In this document: piece by piece, positions 19,342 through 26,521 of the stretch
How the letters are laid out: every line of letters starts with the position of its first letter
Position numbering within the stretch: position 1 is the first letter of the stretch
Assembly (NCBI RefSeq): GCF_900105905.1
Contig: NZ_FNSV01000005.1
Coordinates: 2,790,001-2,854,000, forward strand
Direction: 5' to 3'
Length of the DNA stretch: 64,000 nt
Source: Rhodococcus koreensis
Lineage (GTDB): Bacteria > Actinomycetota > Actinomycetes > Mycobacteriales > Mycobacteriaceae
Made by a program: the position numbers and the translations under genes
The notes under the pieces: model-generated
Databases searched by the model: none
Told to the model about the DNA's origin: nothing
The model's input: the letters and a program-made list of their open reading frames with translations, nothing else

Positions 19342-20430
19342 TTACGTGCTGTCGGCGAGTTCCGCGATGGCAGTTCTGATGGTTTCCACGGTGAAGTCCC
19401 AGTCCCCCGTTATTCGACCTTCCGCACCCGGCAGCGTGGTATGTCCCCGCTCACGCCTGGCTGGGGCCAACAAGTCGGTGATCGCGTTCGAGATCGCCGA
19501 GACGTCGTTCGGATCGACATAGGCTGCAGCTTCGCCGAGATTCTCCCGGAAGACAGGTATGTCGCTCGCGAGAACTGGCGCTCCGAAGTACGCCGCCTCC
19601 ACCGGCGGCAGGCCGTATCCCTCACCGAGGGAGAGGAAACAGAAGAGCGCGCAGTTCTCGTACAGCCACCGCAACTCGTCATCCGGCGCGAACTCGACGA
19701 ACATGACTGCACCGGTGGCCACCCCCGACCTGACCACACCGGACTCCGAGAAACGGCCCGATCTCTGACCGACGACGACGAGGGGAAAGTGCTCTGAGAT
19801 TGCACCTGATTCGATCGCGGCGGCGATGGTGTTCTCCAGATTCTTGCGAACATTCAGCCGGCCCACGGTCAGCAGGAACGCGTGGGACTTCAATCCGAAC
19901 CATGGCTTTCGCGCAGGAACGGTCAGAAGTGTCGTCGACAGCCCCAGGCCCGTCACAGCCACCTCCGACGAGAGGGAGTTGTGCGCGACCACGCGCTTCG
20001 CCTCGTGTTGCGTAGTGGTCATGACGAGGCCGGTGCGTTTCGCGAGGATCGGTATCGCCGAGAGGTAAAGCCGCTCGATCTTCGTGAACCACTCAGGGTT
20101 GCTCTGGAAGAGAACGTCGTGAACGAGAACCGCAGCGCTCGAGGTCGGTGCACCGAAATTCTGCAGAAACATGGCGTCGAAATCGCGTCCCGACTTGAGG
20201 TAGAGGGGAAGCTCGATCGCGTTGATTGCCGGATGCCGTCTCATTCGCGTCGAAATGCGCTCGACTCCCGCAGGCAACTCAGCATCGGAGTCGCTCCACT
20301 TGGACGGAATCGCAAGGACAAGTTCGTCGTCGGGAAACGCCGACCGCCATCCGCCGACGATCTCCCGCAACACGAGCCGGTTCGAATACGGTCCGTCGAC
20401 CCACCAATACGCATCGACCAGGATTCGCAT
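19342..20430 (-). CDS. GT-B glycosyltransferase (family 4-like)
   Basis: A 362-residue GT-B glycosyltransferase acting on the lipid-linked intermediate. It opens with MRILVDAYWW and has the donor-domain segments LLTVGRLNVRKNLE and SLGEGYGLPPVEAAYFGAPV; the latter carries the E-x7-E-like motif of family 4 enzymes. I chose ATG 20430 over a start 66 bp further up because the fold begins exactly there and the upstream codons add only a basic stretch. It is the second gene of the minus arm, 81 nt after the priming transferase. The sugar is unknown. Confidence 0.88.
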   Translation of the reverse strand: MRILVDAYWWVDGPYSNRLVLREIVGGWRSAFPDDELVLAIPSKWSDSDAELPAGVERISTRMRRHPAINAIELPLYLKSGRDFDAMFLQNFGAPTSSAAVLVHDVLFQSNPEWFTKIERLYLSAIPILAKRTGLVMTTTQHEAKRVVAHNSLSSEVAVTGLGLSTTLLTVPARKPWFGLKSHAFLLTVGRLNVRKNLENTIAAAIESGAISEHFPLVVVGQRSGRFSESGVVRSGVATGAVMFVEFAPDDELRWLYENCALFCFLSLGEGYGLPPVEAAYFGAPVLASDIPVFRENLGEAAAYVDPNDVSAISNAITDLLAPARRERGHTTLPGAEGRITGDWDFTVETIRTAIAELADST

Positions 20431-20511
20431 TACCAGATCACCAGCTTTCCGTGTCGATCTGCCTCGAAACACATCTCGAGATGGGCACCGCATCATTGAC
20501 GTCGTCGTCGA

Positions 20512-22026
20512 TCAATACGCACCGTCACCACGCACGACCGCCTTCAGGGTCTTGGCGATGATCAGCATGTCGCCGACCATCGACCAGTTCTCGACGTAGG
20601 ACAGGTCGAGACGCACCGAGTCCTCCCACGAGAGGTCCGAGCGCCCGCTGACCTGCCACAGGCCGGTGACACCCGGCCGCACCAGGAGCCGGCGATGCAC
20701 CTCGTTCTCGTACGACTCGACCTCGACGCGCAGCGGAGGCCTCGGACCCACCACACTCATTTCTCTTCGCAGCACGTTGATGAACTGTGGCAATTCGTCG
20801 ATGCTGAACTTGCGCATGACGCGGCCCACACGGGTGACACGCGGGTCGTCTCGCAGTTTGAACAGCACACCGGCTCCCTCGTTGGGGCCGCTCAAGGTGG
20901 CACGGTGCCGGTCTGCTTCGTCCACCATCGACCGAAACTTCAGCATCGGGAACGGTTTGCCGTCCAATCCCATTCGCTCCGACTTGTAGAACACGGGACC
21001 CCGGCTCGTCAGCTTGACGGCGGCGGCCGCGAACAGCATCAGGGGACTCACGACGACGAGCGCGACGATCGCAAAGATCAGATCGAACGACGTCTTCCCG
21101 AACCGCTTGGCGCCGTGATAGCGCGGCTTCTCCACGTGGATCAGGGGCAGCCCCGCGACGGGCCGCATCTCGAGGCGTGGCCCGGAAACATCCATCATTC
21201 CGGGAGCAACCACCATGTCGACGTTCAACTGCTCGAGATCCCACACCATTTCGCGTAGCCCGTGATGGCCGAGATGCTCGGTCGCCGTGACCGCGACGGT
21301 ATCGGCCCCGGATCGCTCGATCGCGTCGACGACGTCGTGCTCGTCGCCGAGAATGGGTATCCGCCGTCCGTCCACGGTGATCGTGTCTTCGGTCGCGCGG
21401 TGGTGCGCTGGGATGCAGACCCCGACCACGTTGTATCCGTCGGCTGTGCCACGGTCGAACGTCCGAGCGAGGTTGCGCACGGAGTGTTCGGCTCCGACGA
21501 CCAGGACGGACGTCTGGCACAAACCGCGGGCACGCTTGCGGGCGAGGACGCGGCGCCACATCCACCGGGTCAGCAGGAGACCGAGCAGGCCCGTGGGGAA
21601 TGCGATCGCCAGGTACAACCGTGCCAACTCCACGTGCAGAAGGAGTGCCGCGATCGCGATGAGCCCGAACAGTCGTAGTGTCGCGGTGGCGATGCGCCGA
21701 TACTCCTCAGGGCCGCTCCCGACCACTCGCGGGGATCGCACGTGGAAGACGGCGAGAATGCCGAGCCACGAGGTCACGAGGGCGACGGAGATCAGCCCGT
21801 AACTCACATTGCTCAGCGTGCGCGAGTCGACGAGGGTCCCGTAGCCGCCGAAGCGCACCCATTGGGCCAGAGCGACCGCTGCCACGACGACGAGCGTGTC
21901 GGTGAGGAGGATTCGCCTCAGGTACACGGCGAGCCAGCGTCGCCGTGCGACACCGCGCTGCGCAGGAACTGCCGCAACGCCGTGTACAACCGACGCCCGC
22001 TCCACAGTCGAGTTGAACGTCGCCAT
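20512..22026 (-). CDS. Priming sugar transferase (polyprenyl glycosylphosphotransferase)
   Basis: A 504-residue membrane enzyme that starts the repeat unit by moving a sugar-1-phosphate from a UDP-sugar to undecaprenyl phosphate. The N-terminal half has four to five membrane helices and a CoA-binding-like domain (SVLVVGAEHSVRNLART, about residues 165-290). The C-terminal half is the catalytic PNPT-like domain, beginning KRFGKTSFDLIFAIVALVVV. It has LKFRSMVDEAD, KFSIDELPQFINVL, MSVVGPRPPL and RPGVTGLWQVSGRS, all hallmarks of the WbaP/WcaJ family. I chose ATG 22026, preceded by GGAGGGG; frames open upstream to 22125 lack such support. It is the first gene of the six-gene minus arm, so the operon promoter should lie in 22027-22500. 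Confidence 0.93.
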   Translation of the reverse strand: MATFNSTVERASVVHGVAAVPAQRGVARRRWLAVYLRRILLTDTLVVVAAVALAQWVRFGGYGTLVDSRTLSNVSYGLISVALVTSWLGILAVFHVRSPRVVGSGPEEYRRIATATLRLFGLIAIAALLLHVELARLYLAIAFPTGLLGLLLTRWMWRRVLARKRARGLCQTSVLVVGAEHSVRNLARTFDRGTADGYNVVGVCIPAHHRATEDTITVDGRRIPILGDEHDVVDAIERSGADTVAVTATEHLGHHGLREMVWDLEQLNVDMVVAPGMMDVSGPRLEMRPVAGLPLIHVEKPRYHGAKRFGKTSFDLIFAIVALVVVSPLMLFAAAAVKLTSRGPVFYKSERMGLDGKPFPMLKFRSMVDEADRHRATLSGPNEGAGVLFKLRDDPRVTRVGRVMRKFSIDELPQFINVLRREMSVVGPRPPLRVEVESYENEVHRRLLVRPGVTGLWQVSGRSDLSWEDSVRLDLSYVENWSMVGDMLIIAKTLKAVVRGDGAY

Positions 22027-22592
22027 GCATCCCCTCCACTGTCGAACCGATCGCCGGCAGAGTGATGGTCGAGTCGGCCGTGTCGCGACAGCGGATTTCA
22101 GGACGTACAACAGTGCCGCCGTCACCCATGGCGCAACGCCTTGCGTGCCGTGCGGCCTTTACACGAAGGCGACTACTGTCCTACGAGTAACGATCCAAAC
22201 TGCCCCGAGCACCGCCATGTGGCTGGACGACATCGAACATTCACAACGAGTGTCGAACCTAGCAGCGCAATTCGGTTCTGTCGCATCTTCACCGCTGGCA
22301 TCAGACCGCGCGGTCTGCAATAAACCCCCACTGAGCAGCGGTTATCCACTCGCATAATTGGTTTGGACACAGGCGATTTCGACAAACTGACCACAAGTGC
22401 TGAGGCGGAACAATTTTCGACCGATCGAGTCTGCGCCGGGGCTCCTGGACGCAGCCGTGGTGCGGACAAAGGCCCTCAATACGTACTCGAAGTCGGCTGC
22501 CTTCAGACATATTCGATCTCGCCGCCGTGAATGGGTGCAACATTCCGAGCCGGTGACGTATTCACGTGAAAGTACCGAGGATCAGGCGCCCG
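22027..22592. other. 566-bp gap without a recognised gene
   Basis: This stretch lies upstream of the priming sugar transferase and downstream of the BRCT-like gene. It should hold the promoter of the minus exopolysaccharide arm. Codon use in its short open frames looks random, and I see no RNA gene, repeat or clear -10/-35 pair. It is somewhat richer in A+T than its flanks, particularly at 22320-22400. Confidence 0.5.
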
Positions 22593-22937
22593 TTATCGAG
22601 CCACCGGCGTCCGTGCGATCCGCGACCGTACGCGGGCGGTGACCTGCCAGATCCGGGTGGTGTCGTGGACGCTGATGCACGGCACTCCGAGTGCGCGGGC
22701 GCGCTGGACGGTATCCGATTCCTTCGCGGAGCAGCGTCCGTCCAGGATGTCCTCGGTGACGATGACGCAGAGCACGTCCCCCTCGAATTCACGGATCGGT
22801 TCCAGGCCGTGGAGTGCCACCCATTGCCGGACCATCGCCCACTGCGACACGTCGTTGTAGCGGGTGGGATTGCCGATGAACAGCACGCGGCGAGATCGAC
22901 GGGCTCGGGCGACATCGATGCTGGAGATGGGTGACAT
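22593..22937 (-). CDS. Small BRCT-like domain protein
   Basis: A 114-residue protein made of one domain: RRVLFIGNPTRY, then CVIVTEDILDG, then a helix ending KESDTVQRARALGVPCISV and an invariant-looking Trp in TTRIWQV. The order of strands, the cysteine/valine core and the late Trp resemble a BRCT domain of the DNA ligase/Pol III epsilon type. BRCT domains bind DNA ends or phosphopeptides; what this one binds is unknown. ATG 22937 has AGGA about 10 nt upstream. It is divergent from the esterase gene at 23128, and a 10-bp inverted repeat lies between them. The BRCT assignment is by eye and moderate. Confidence 0.55.
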   Translation of the reverse strand: MSPISSIDVARARRSRRVLFIGNPTRYNDVSQWAMVRQWVALHGLEPIREFEGDVLCVIVTEDILDGRCSAKESDTVQRARALGVPCISVHDTTRIWQVTARVRSRIARTPVAR

Positions 22938-23072
22938 GACGAAGATTCCTGTCCATGTGAACGGCTGATCCCGGTACGGGACAACTCTCCCGCGCCCAGC
23001 CATCTCCGTCTGTCCTCCGATCAGGTCGCGCATCGGATGAATCCCGATTCCCCCGATCGGAGGACACCCCCG

Positions 23073-23118
23073 CAGGTGAGTGGGAAAGTGTGCTCGGACG
23101 CGCAGCGGCACTCACCTG
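23073..23118. promoter_or_regulatory. 10-bp inverted repeat between BRCT-like and esterase genes
   Basis: CAGGTGAGTG at 23073-23082 and its exact reverse complement at 23109-23118 are 26 nt apart, in the 190-bp gap between two divergent genes. The right arm ends 3 nt before the GGAGG-like site of the esterase gene. It could be an operator for a shared regulator or an mRNA hairpin hiding that ribosome-binding site. Confidence 0.4.
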
Positions 23119-23127
23119 GGAGGTTGG

Positions 23128-23874
23128 ATGATCACCGTTCTGTGCTGTCGCGGCATCGGTGAGGATCTCGACGTCAACATGCTCACCAACACCACGTCAC
23201 TCCTGGCTCCCGCACGGTTCGTCGTCAAGCAGGTTCCGTGGGAGGCAAGTTACGGACCGGTGCCCGATCCGGGTGGATCAGCATTCGACAAGGCGCTGTC
23301 CGAAGGACGGACACTCCTGTTGCGGATGATCGCCGACGACCCGAATCCCGTTGTTCTGCTCGGCTACTCGGGAGGCGCTGCGCTCGCCGGCAACGTGGCG
23401 GCCGAGGTGGGACGGGGGCAGCACCCCACCCTGGACGTGCGTGGGGTCGGACTGATCGCCGATCCGCTGCGGCCTGCCTCTCCGGACCTTCCGGGCTGGG
23501 GAATTGCGGGGCAACGCCCGATCACGGGGATGCCCGTGTGGCAGATCGCCGACCCGCTGGACGCCATCTGCTGCTGTCCGGGCAACTCGCCGCTGCGGAC
23601 GTTCGCGGACCAGTCGGCGGCCTTCTCGCTGGCCGACCCGAGGGCGTGGGTGGTGGACCTCCTCGATCGGCTCCGCACCAGAAGGTGGCAGGCGGTGATC
23701 CTGAACTGGTGGCGACCCTGGACGGTGTGGCAGCAATACTCCGAGGCCATCGACGACGTGAACGGGTACCTGTTCCGGGGCGACCACACCAGTTACTGGG
23801 TGCGTATCGCGCCGGGCACCGATCGCACCTATTGTGAGCTGCTCGCCGATCGCGTCAACAGCATTTCGGACTGA
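23128..23874 (+). CDS. Alpha/beta hydrolase, LysB/cutinase-like esterase
   Basis: A 248-residue serine esterase without a signal peptide. The nucleophile elbow is GYSGG (Ser81). The strand-turn WQIADPLDAICCCPG supplies a likely Asp, and GDHTSYW near the end a likely His. The early CRGIGE loop and the D-x-I-C-x-C-P segment recall the LysB/PE-PPE/cutinase group, in which phage LysB enzymes cleave the mycolate-arabinogalactan ester. I chose ATG 23128 because GGGAGG lies just upstream, rather than a start 48 bp earlier. A phage-derived origin is possible but unproven, since no other phage gene is nearby. Confidence 0.65.
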   Translation: MITVLCCRGIGEDLDVNMLTNTTSLLAPARFVVKQVPWEASYGPVPDPGGSAFDKALSEGRTLLLRMIADDPNPVVLLGYSGGAALAGNVAAEVGRGQHPTLDVRGVGLIADPLRPASPDLPGWGIAGQRPITGMPVWQIADPLDAICCCPGNSPLRTFADQSAAFSLADPRAWVVDLLDRLRTRRWQAVILNWWRPWTVWQQYSEAIDDVNGYLFRGDHTSYWVRIAPGTDRTYCELLADRVNSISD

Positions 23875-23896
23875 TCCCCCGCTCGACGCCCGCCGG

Positions 23897-25030
23897 TCAT
23901 CGCACTCCCCTCCGTCGTTCTCCGATCGGCAGTTGATCGATGAGATCCGCGGCATGAACGGCACCGTCATGGGCGCGGATCCGCGCTCCCAGAGTTGCTG
24001 CGGTCGTCCTGTGTGGTCCGGCTACGAGCAGCTCGCCGACCGCCGACCGGATGCGCTCGGGCGCGGCCGTCTTGCGGAGGCAACGGGCGACGCCGCGCTG
24101 CTCCAGACTGCGGCCGATCATCTTCTGATCGAGCGCCGGGTGGATCGGCAGAACGATCAGGGGAAGGTCGTGCGCGAGGGCGCGCATGGTGGTGTCGTGG
24201 CCGCCGTGTCCGATGACGAGGGTGGCGGTCGGCAGGATCTGTTCGTGTGGAACGTAGCCGTGTACTTCGATGTTCGGGCCCGCCGTGAAGGTTGCCGGGT
24301 CGACGGACGGTCCGGTCGTGACCACGGTATGGGCGGGCAGTCCACCGACAGCCTCGAGGATATTTCGCAGTGCCCGCTGCTGCCCGTCGAAGTTGAGGCT
24401 GCTGAGGCTGACCAGGATCAGCGGATCACGTTCGGACACGGGCGTCAACGTGGACGGCATCGGATGTCGCACCACCCCGGTGTAGTGGACGGAGTCCGGC
24501 AGGCTTCGGCGGGAGGCCGGATCGAGGTCCTTGTCGGTCGTCACCAGCGCCAGGTCCGACGACGTCCACAGCTTCAGTGGCCGCTGACCTTTCAGACGGG
24601 CCATCACGGGCGTCACACCTCGTGTCACGCCTCGATACATGAATTCGTAGTAGGTGTGGACCAGCGTCACGCGCGTCAGGTGCGCGTCGGCGGCGGCCTG
24701 CAGGGCCCCATACAGCAGGCAATCGACCACGACCACGTCCGTCGGCTCGCGCGCGACGGTGTCGAGCAGATCGATTCCGGGCCCGGCGTCGGTGAAGACA
24801 GCAAGCGATTGGTACAAGCCGGTGATACCGGGATGATTGGTGGTCGACTGCCAGGGTCGTGCGTGGGTGTAGGGCGTGAACGGGAAACCGTGACTTTCGA
24901 TCCGCCGGCGTTGCTGGGCGTGTCCGAGAAATCGGACCTGGTGACCGCGGTTGCGTGCCTCCGTCGCGATGCCGAGAGCGGGTGGCACGTTGCCGCCTCC
25001 GTCCCAGGTCACGAACAGGATGCGTGCCAT
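23897..25030 (-). CDS. MGT-type (GT1) glycosyltransferase
   Basis: A 377-residue GT-B enzyme of the UGT/macrolide-glycosyltransferase group, which glycosylates small lipophilic acceptors. It opens MARILFVTWDGGGNVPPALG, the usual first strand-loop with its Gly-rich turn. The C-terminal half has HGYVPHEQILPTATLVIGHG and HDTTMRALAHDLPLIVLP, the sugar-nucleotide motif of family 1 (HGG followed by a Pro-rich turn). ATG 25030 has GGAGG upstream. It may form a unit with the SnoaL-like gene 81 nt upstream. That pairing is often seen in natural-product tailoring, but no other biosynthetic gene is adjacent. Confidence 0.88.
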   Translation of the reverse strand: MARILFVTWDGGGNVPPALGIATEARNRGHQVRFLGHAQQRRRIESHGFPFTPYTHARPWQSTTNHPGITGLYQSLAVFTDAGPGIDLLDTVAREPTDVVVVDCLLYGALQAAADAHLTRVTLVHTYYEFMYRGVTRGVTPVMARLKGQRPLKLWTSSDLALVTTDKDLDPASRRSLPDSVHYTGVVRHPMPSTLTPVSERDPLILVSLSSLNFDGQQRALRNILEAVGGLPAHTVVTTGPSVDPATFTAGPNIEVHGYVPHEQILPTATLVIGHGGHDTTMRALAHDLPLIVLPIHPALDQKMIGRSLEQRGVARCLRKTAAPERIRSAVGELLVAGPHRTTAATLGARIRAHDGAVHAADLIDQLPIGERRRGVR

Positions 25031-25111
25031 GCGGTGCCTCCAGGGGGCTCGGGGTCGGGCCTGATGGGTGCGCTCGGCCGACAGCGTGTGCGAGGAACCG
25101 TCACCTGCGGC

Positions 25112-25648
25112 TCAGCTCTGCGCGTTTCTGCGCGCCGCACGCTTGGCCCAGGCATTGCGCACCAGCGACAGCGGGGTCGGCGGAACCCAGCCCAGCTGGA
25201 CTGCCTGACCGAGGTCGTCCCGGGTTGCCCAGTGCTCGACGACGCGGCCGTCTTCGACGCGCAACCAGTGCGACTGGTTGACCGCGAGCACTCGCCCCGT
25301 CGGCGCGAACACCTGGTCGATCGATCCGCGCTCGTCGTAGACGACGAAGGGGCCGGCGTGCCTGCCCTTCATGATCGTGTAGACGACGGCGAGGTCGCCC
25401 TCGACCACGACGTCCTCGATGTCGAACCGCAGCTCGGAGAAGGCGGAGCGCAGCCATACGGCGGTGGCGTAGAACGCGTCGGGTCCGCGTCCTCGCGTCC
25501 GCGGGGGTTCGGTCGCACTCTCCCGGTTGAATGCATCCGGGTGGACGACGGCGTCGAAATCGGCGCGGCTTCCGTTCGCCATGAGCTCGATCGACCGAAC
25601 AGCGAGGGACTTCACTTGGTCCGACGGGACCGGTTCCTCCACGTTCAC
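25112..25648 (-). CDS. SnoaL-like/NTF2-fold protein
   Basis: A 178-residue single-domain protein with the polyketide-cyclase-like NTF2 fold. It has an N-terminal helix pair (LAVRSIELMANGSRADFDAV), then VHPDAFNRESAT, and strands such as DIEDVVVEGDLAVVYTIMKG and QSHWLRVEDGRVVEHWATRD. The last, with its W-A-x-R-D ending, is typical of SnoaL ester-cyclase relatives. GTG 25648 is used as start (GGAG 8 nt upstream). The substrate is unknown. It is divergent from the beta-phosphoglucomutase gene. Confidence 0.8.
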   Translation of the reverse strand: MNVEEPVPSDQVKSLAVRSIELMANGSRADFDAVVHPDAFNRESATEPPRTRGRGPDAFYATAVWLRSAFSELRFDIEDVVVEGDLAVVYTIMKGRHAGPFVVYDERGSIDQVFAPTGRVLAVNQSHWLRVEDGRVVEHWATRDDLGQAVQLGWVPPTPLSLVRNAWAKRAARRNAQS

Positions 25649-25793
25649 GGTGCACTCCGCAACAGTCGGTTGGAACTCTCAGTATTCGACCGTTGTCGCC
25701 TCGAAGTCAACGACCACGTGCCGGTCGATCGGGTGCAGGATTTGCGCGCGCCTCAGCAAATCCGCGGTCGACGGCGGTACCGTCGGGGAGGTG

Positions 25794-26519
25794 ATGGGAC
25801 TGCCTGATGCGATCTCGGCCTGCTTGTTCGATCTCGACGGTGTGCTCACGGCAACGGCGGTACTGCACCGGAAGGCGTGGAAACGCACATTCGACGAGTT
25901 CCTGAAGCACCGGGAGGGCGCGAACTTCCACCCGTTCACCGACCAGGACTACTACGACTACGTCGACGGACGCCCCCGCGCCGACGGGGTCCGGACCTTC
26001 CTCACCTCCCGCAGCATCACGTTGCCGGAGGGGTCGCCGGACGATCCGCCCGGCGCCGAGACCGTGAACGGCGTCGGGAACAGCAAGAACCGGCTGCTGC
26101 TGAAGGTCATCGACGAGGAGGGCCCCAGCCCCTACCCCGGGTCGGTCCGCTACATCAGCGCGGCCTACGACGCAGGCCTGAAGATCGCGGTCGTCACGTC
26201 CTCCGCGAACGGGAAGTCCGTACTCGACGCCGCCGACCTGAGCCGCTACGTCCACGTCCGCATCGACGGCGTGGTGATCCGGGAGCAGGGTCTCCGCGGA
26301 AAACCCGCGCCGGATTCGTATCTCGCGGCCGCCCGCGCACTCAACGTGCACCCCGACCAGGCCGCCGTGTTCGAGGACGCCCTGTCCGGGGTGGAATCGG
26401 GGCGCGCAGGGGAATTCGGCTACGTCGTCGGGGTGAACCGGGGCGATCAGGCCGACGCGCTTCGCGAGCACGGCGCCGACGTGGTGGTGAACGACCTGGT
26501 CGAACTCCTGGAGAGGTGA
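25794..26519 (+). CDS. Beta-phosphoglucomutase-like HAD phosphatase
   Basis: A 241-residue HAD-superfamily enzyme with LFDLDGVLTAT at the N-terminus (nucleophile Asp13 and acid/base Asp15). It also has a helical cap, VVTSSANGKSVL (motif II), RGKPAPDSYLAA (motif III Lys) and AVFEDALSGVESG (motif IV). These place it with beta-phosphoglucomutases, which turn beta-glucose-1-phosphate into glucose-6-phosphate. ATG 25794 has GGGGAGG upstream. It ends 2 nt before a GH65 phosphorylase, the enzyme class that makes beta-glucose-1-phosphate, so the two probably form a disaccharide phosphorolysis pathway. Confidence 0.9.
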   Translation: MGLPDAISACLFDLDGVLTATAVLHRKAWKRTFDEFLKHREGANFHPFTDQDYYDYVDGRPRADGVRTFLTSRSITLPEGSPDDPPGAETVNGVGNSKNRLLLKVIDEEGPSPYPGSVRYISAAYDAGLKIAVVTSSANGKSVLDAADLSRYVHVRIDGVVIREQGLRGKPAPDSYLAAARALNVHPDQAAVFEDALSGVESGRAGEFGYVVGVNRGDQADALREHGADVVVNDLVELLER

Positions 26520-26521
26520 GC

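Noticed and set aside
22127..22560. A gene in the gap before the priming sugar transferase
   Set aside because: All frames there are short, without a ribosome-binding site, and have no sensible protein pattern.
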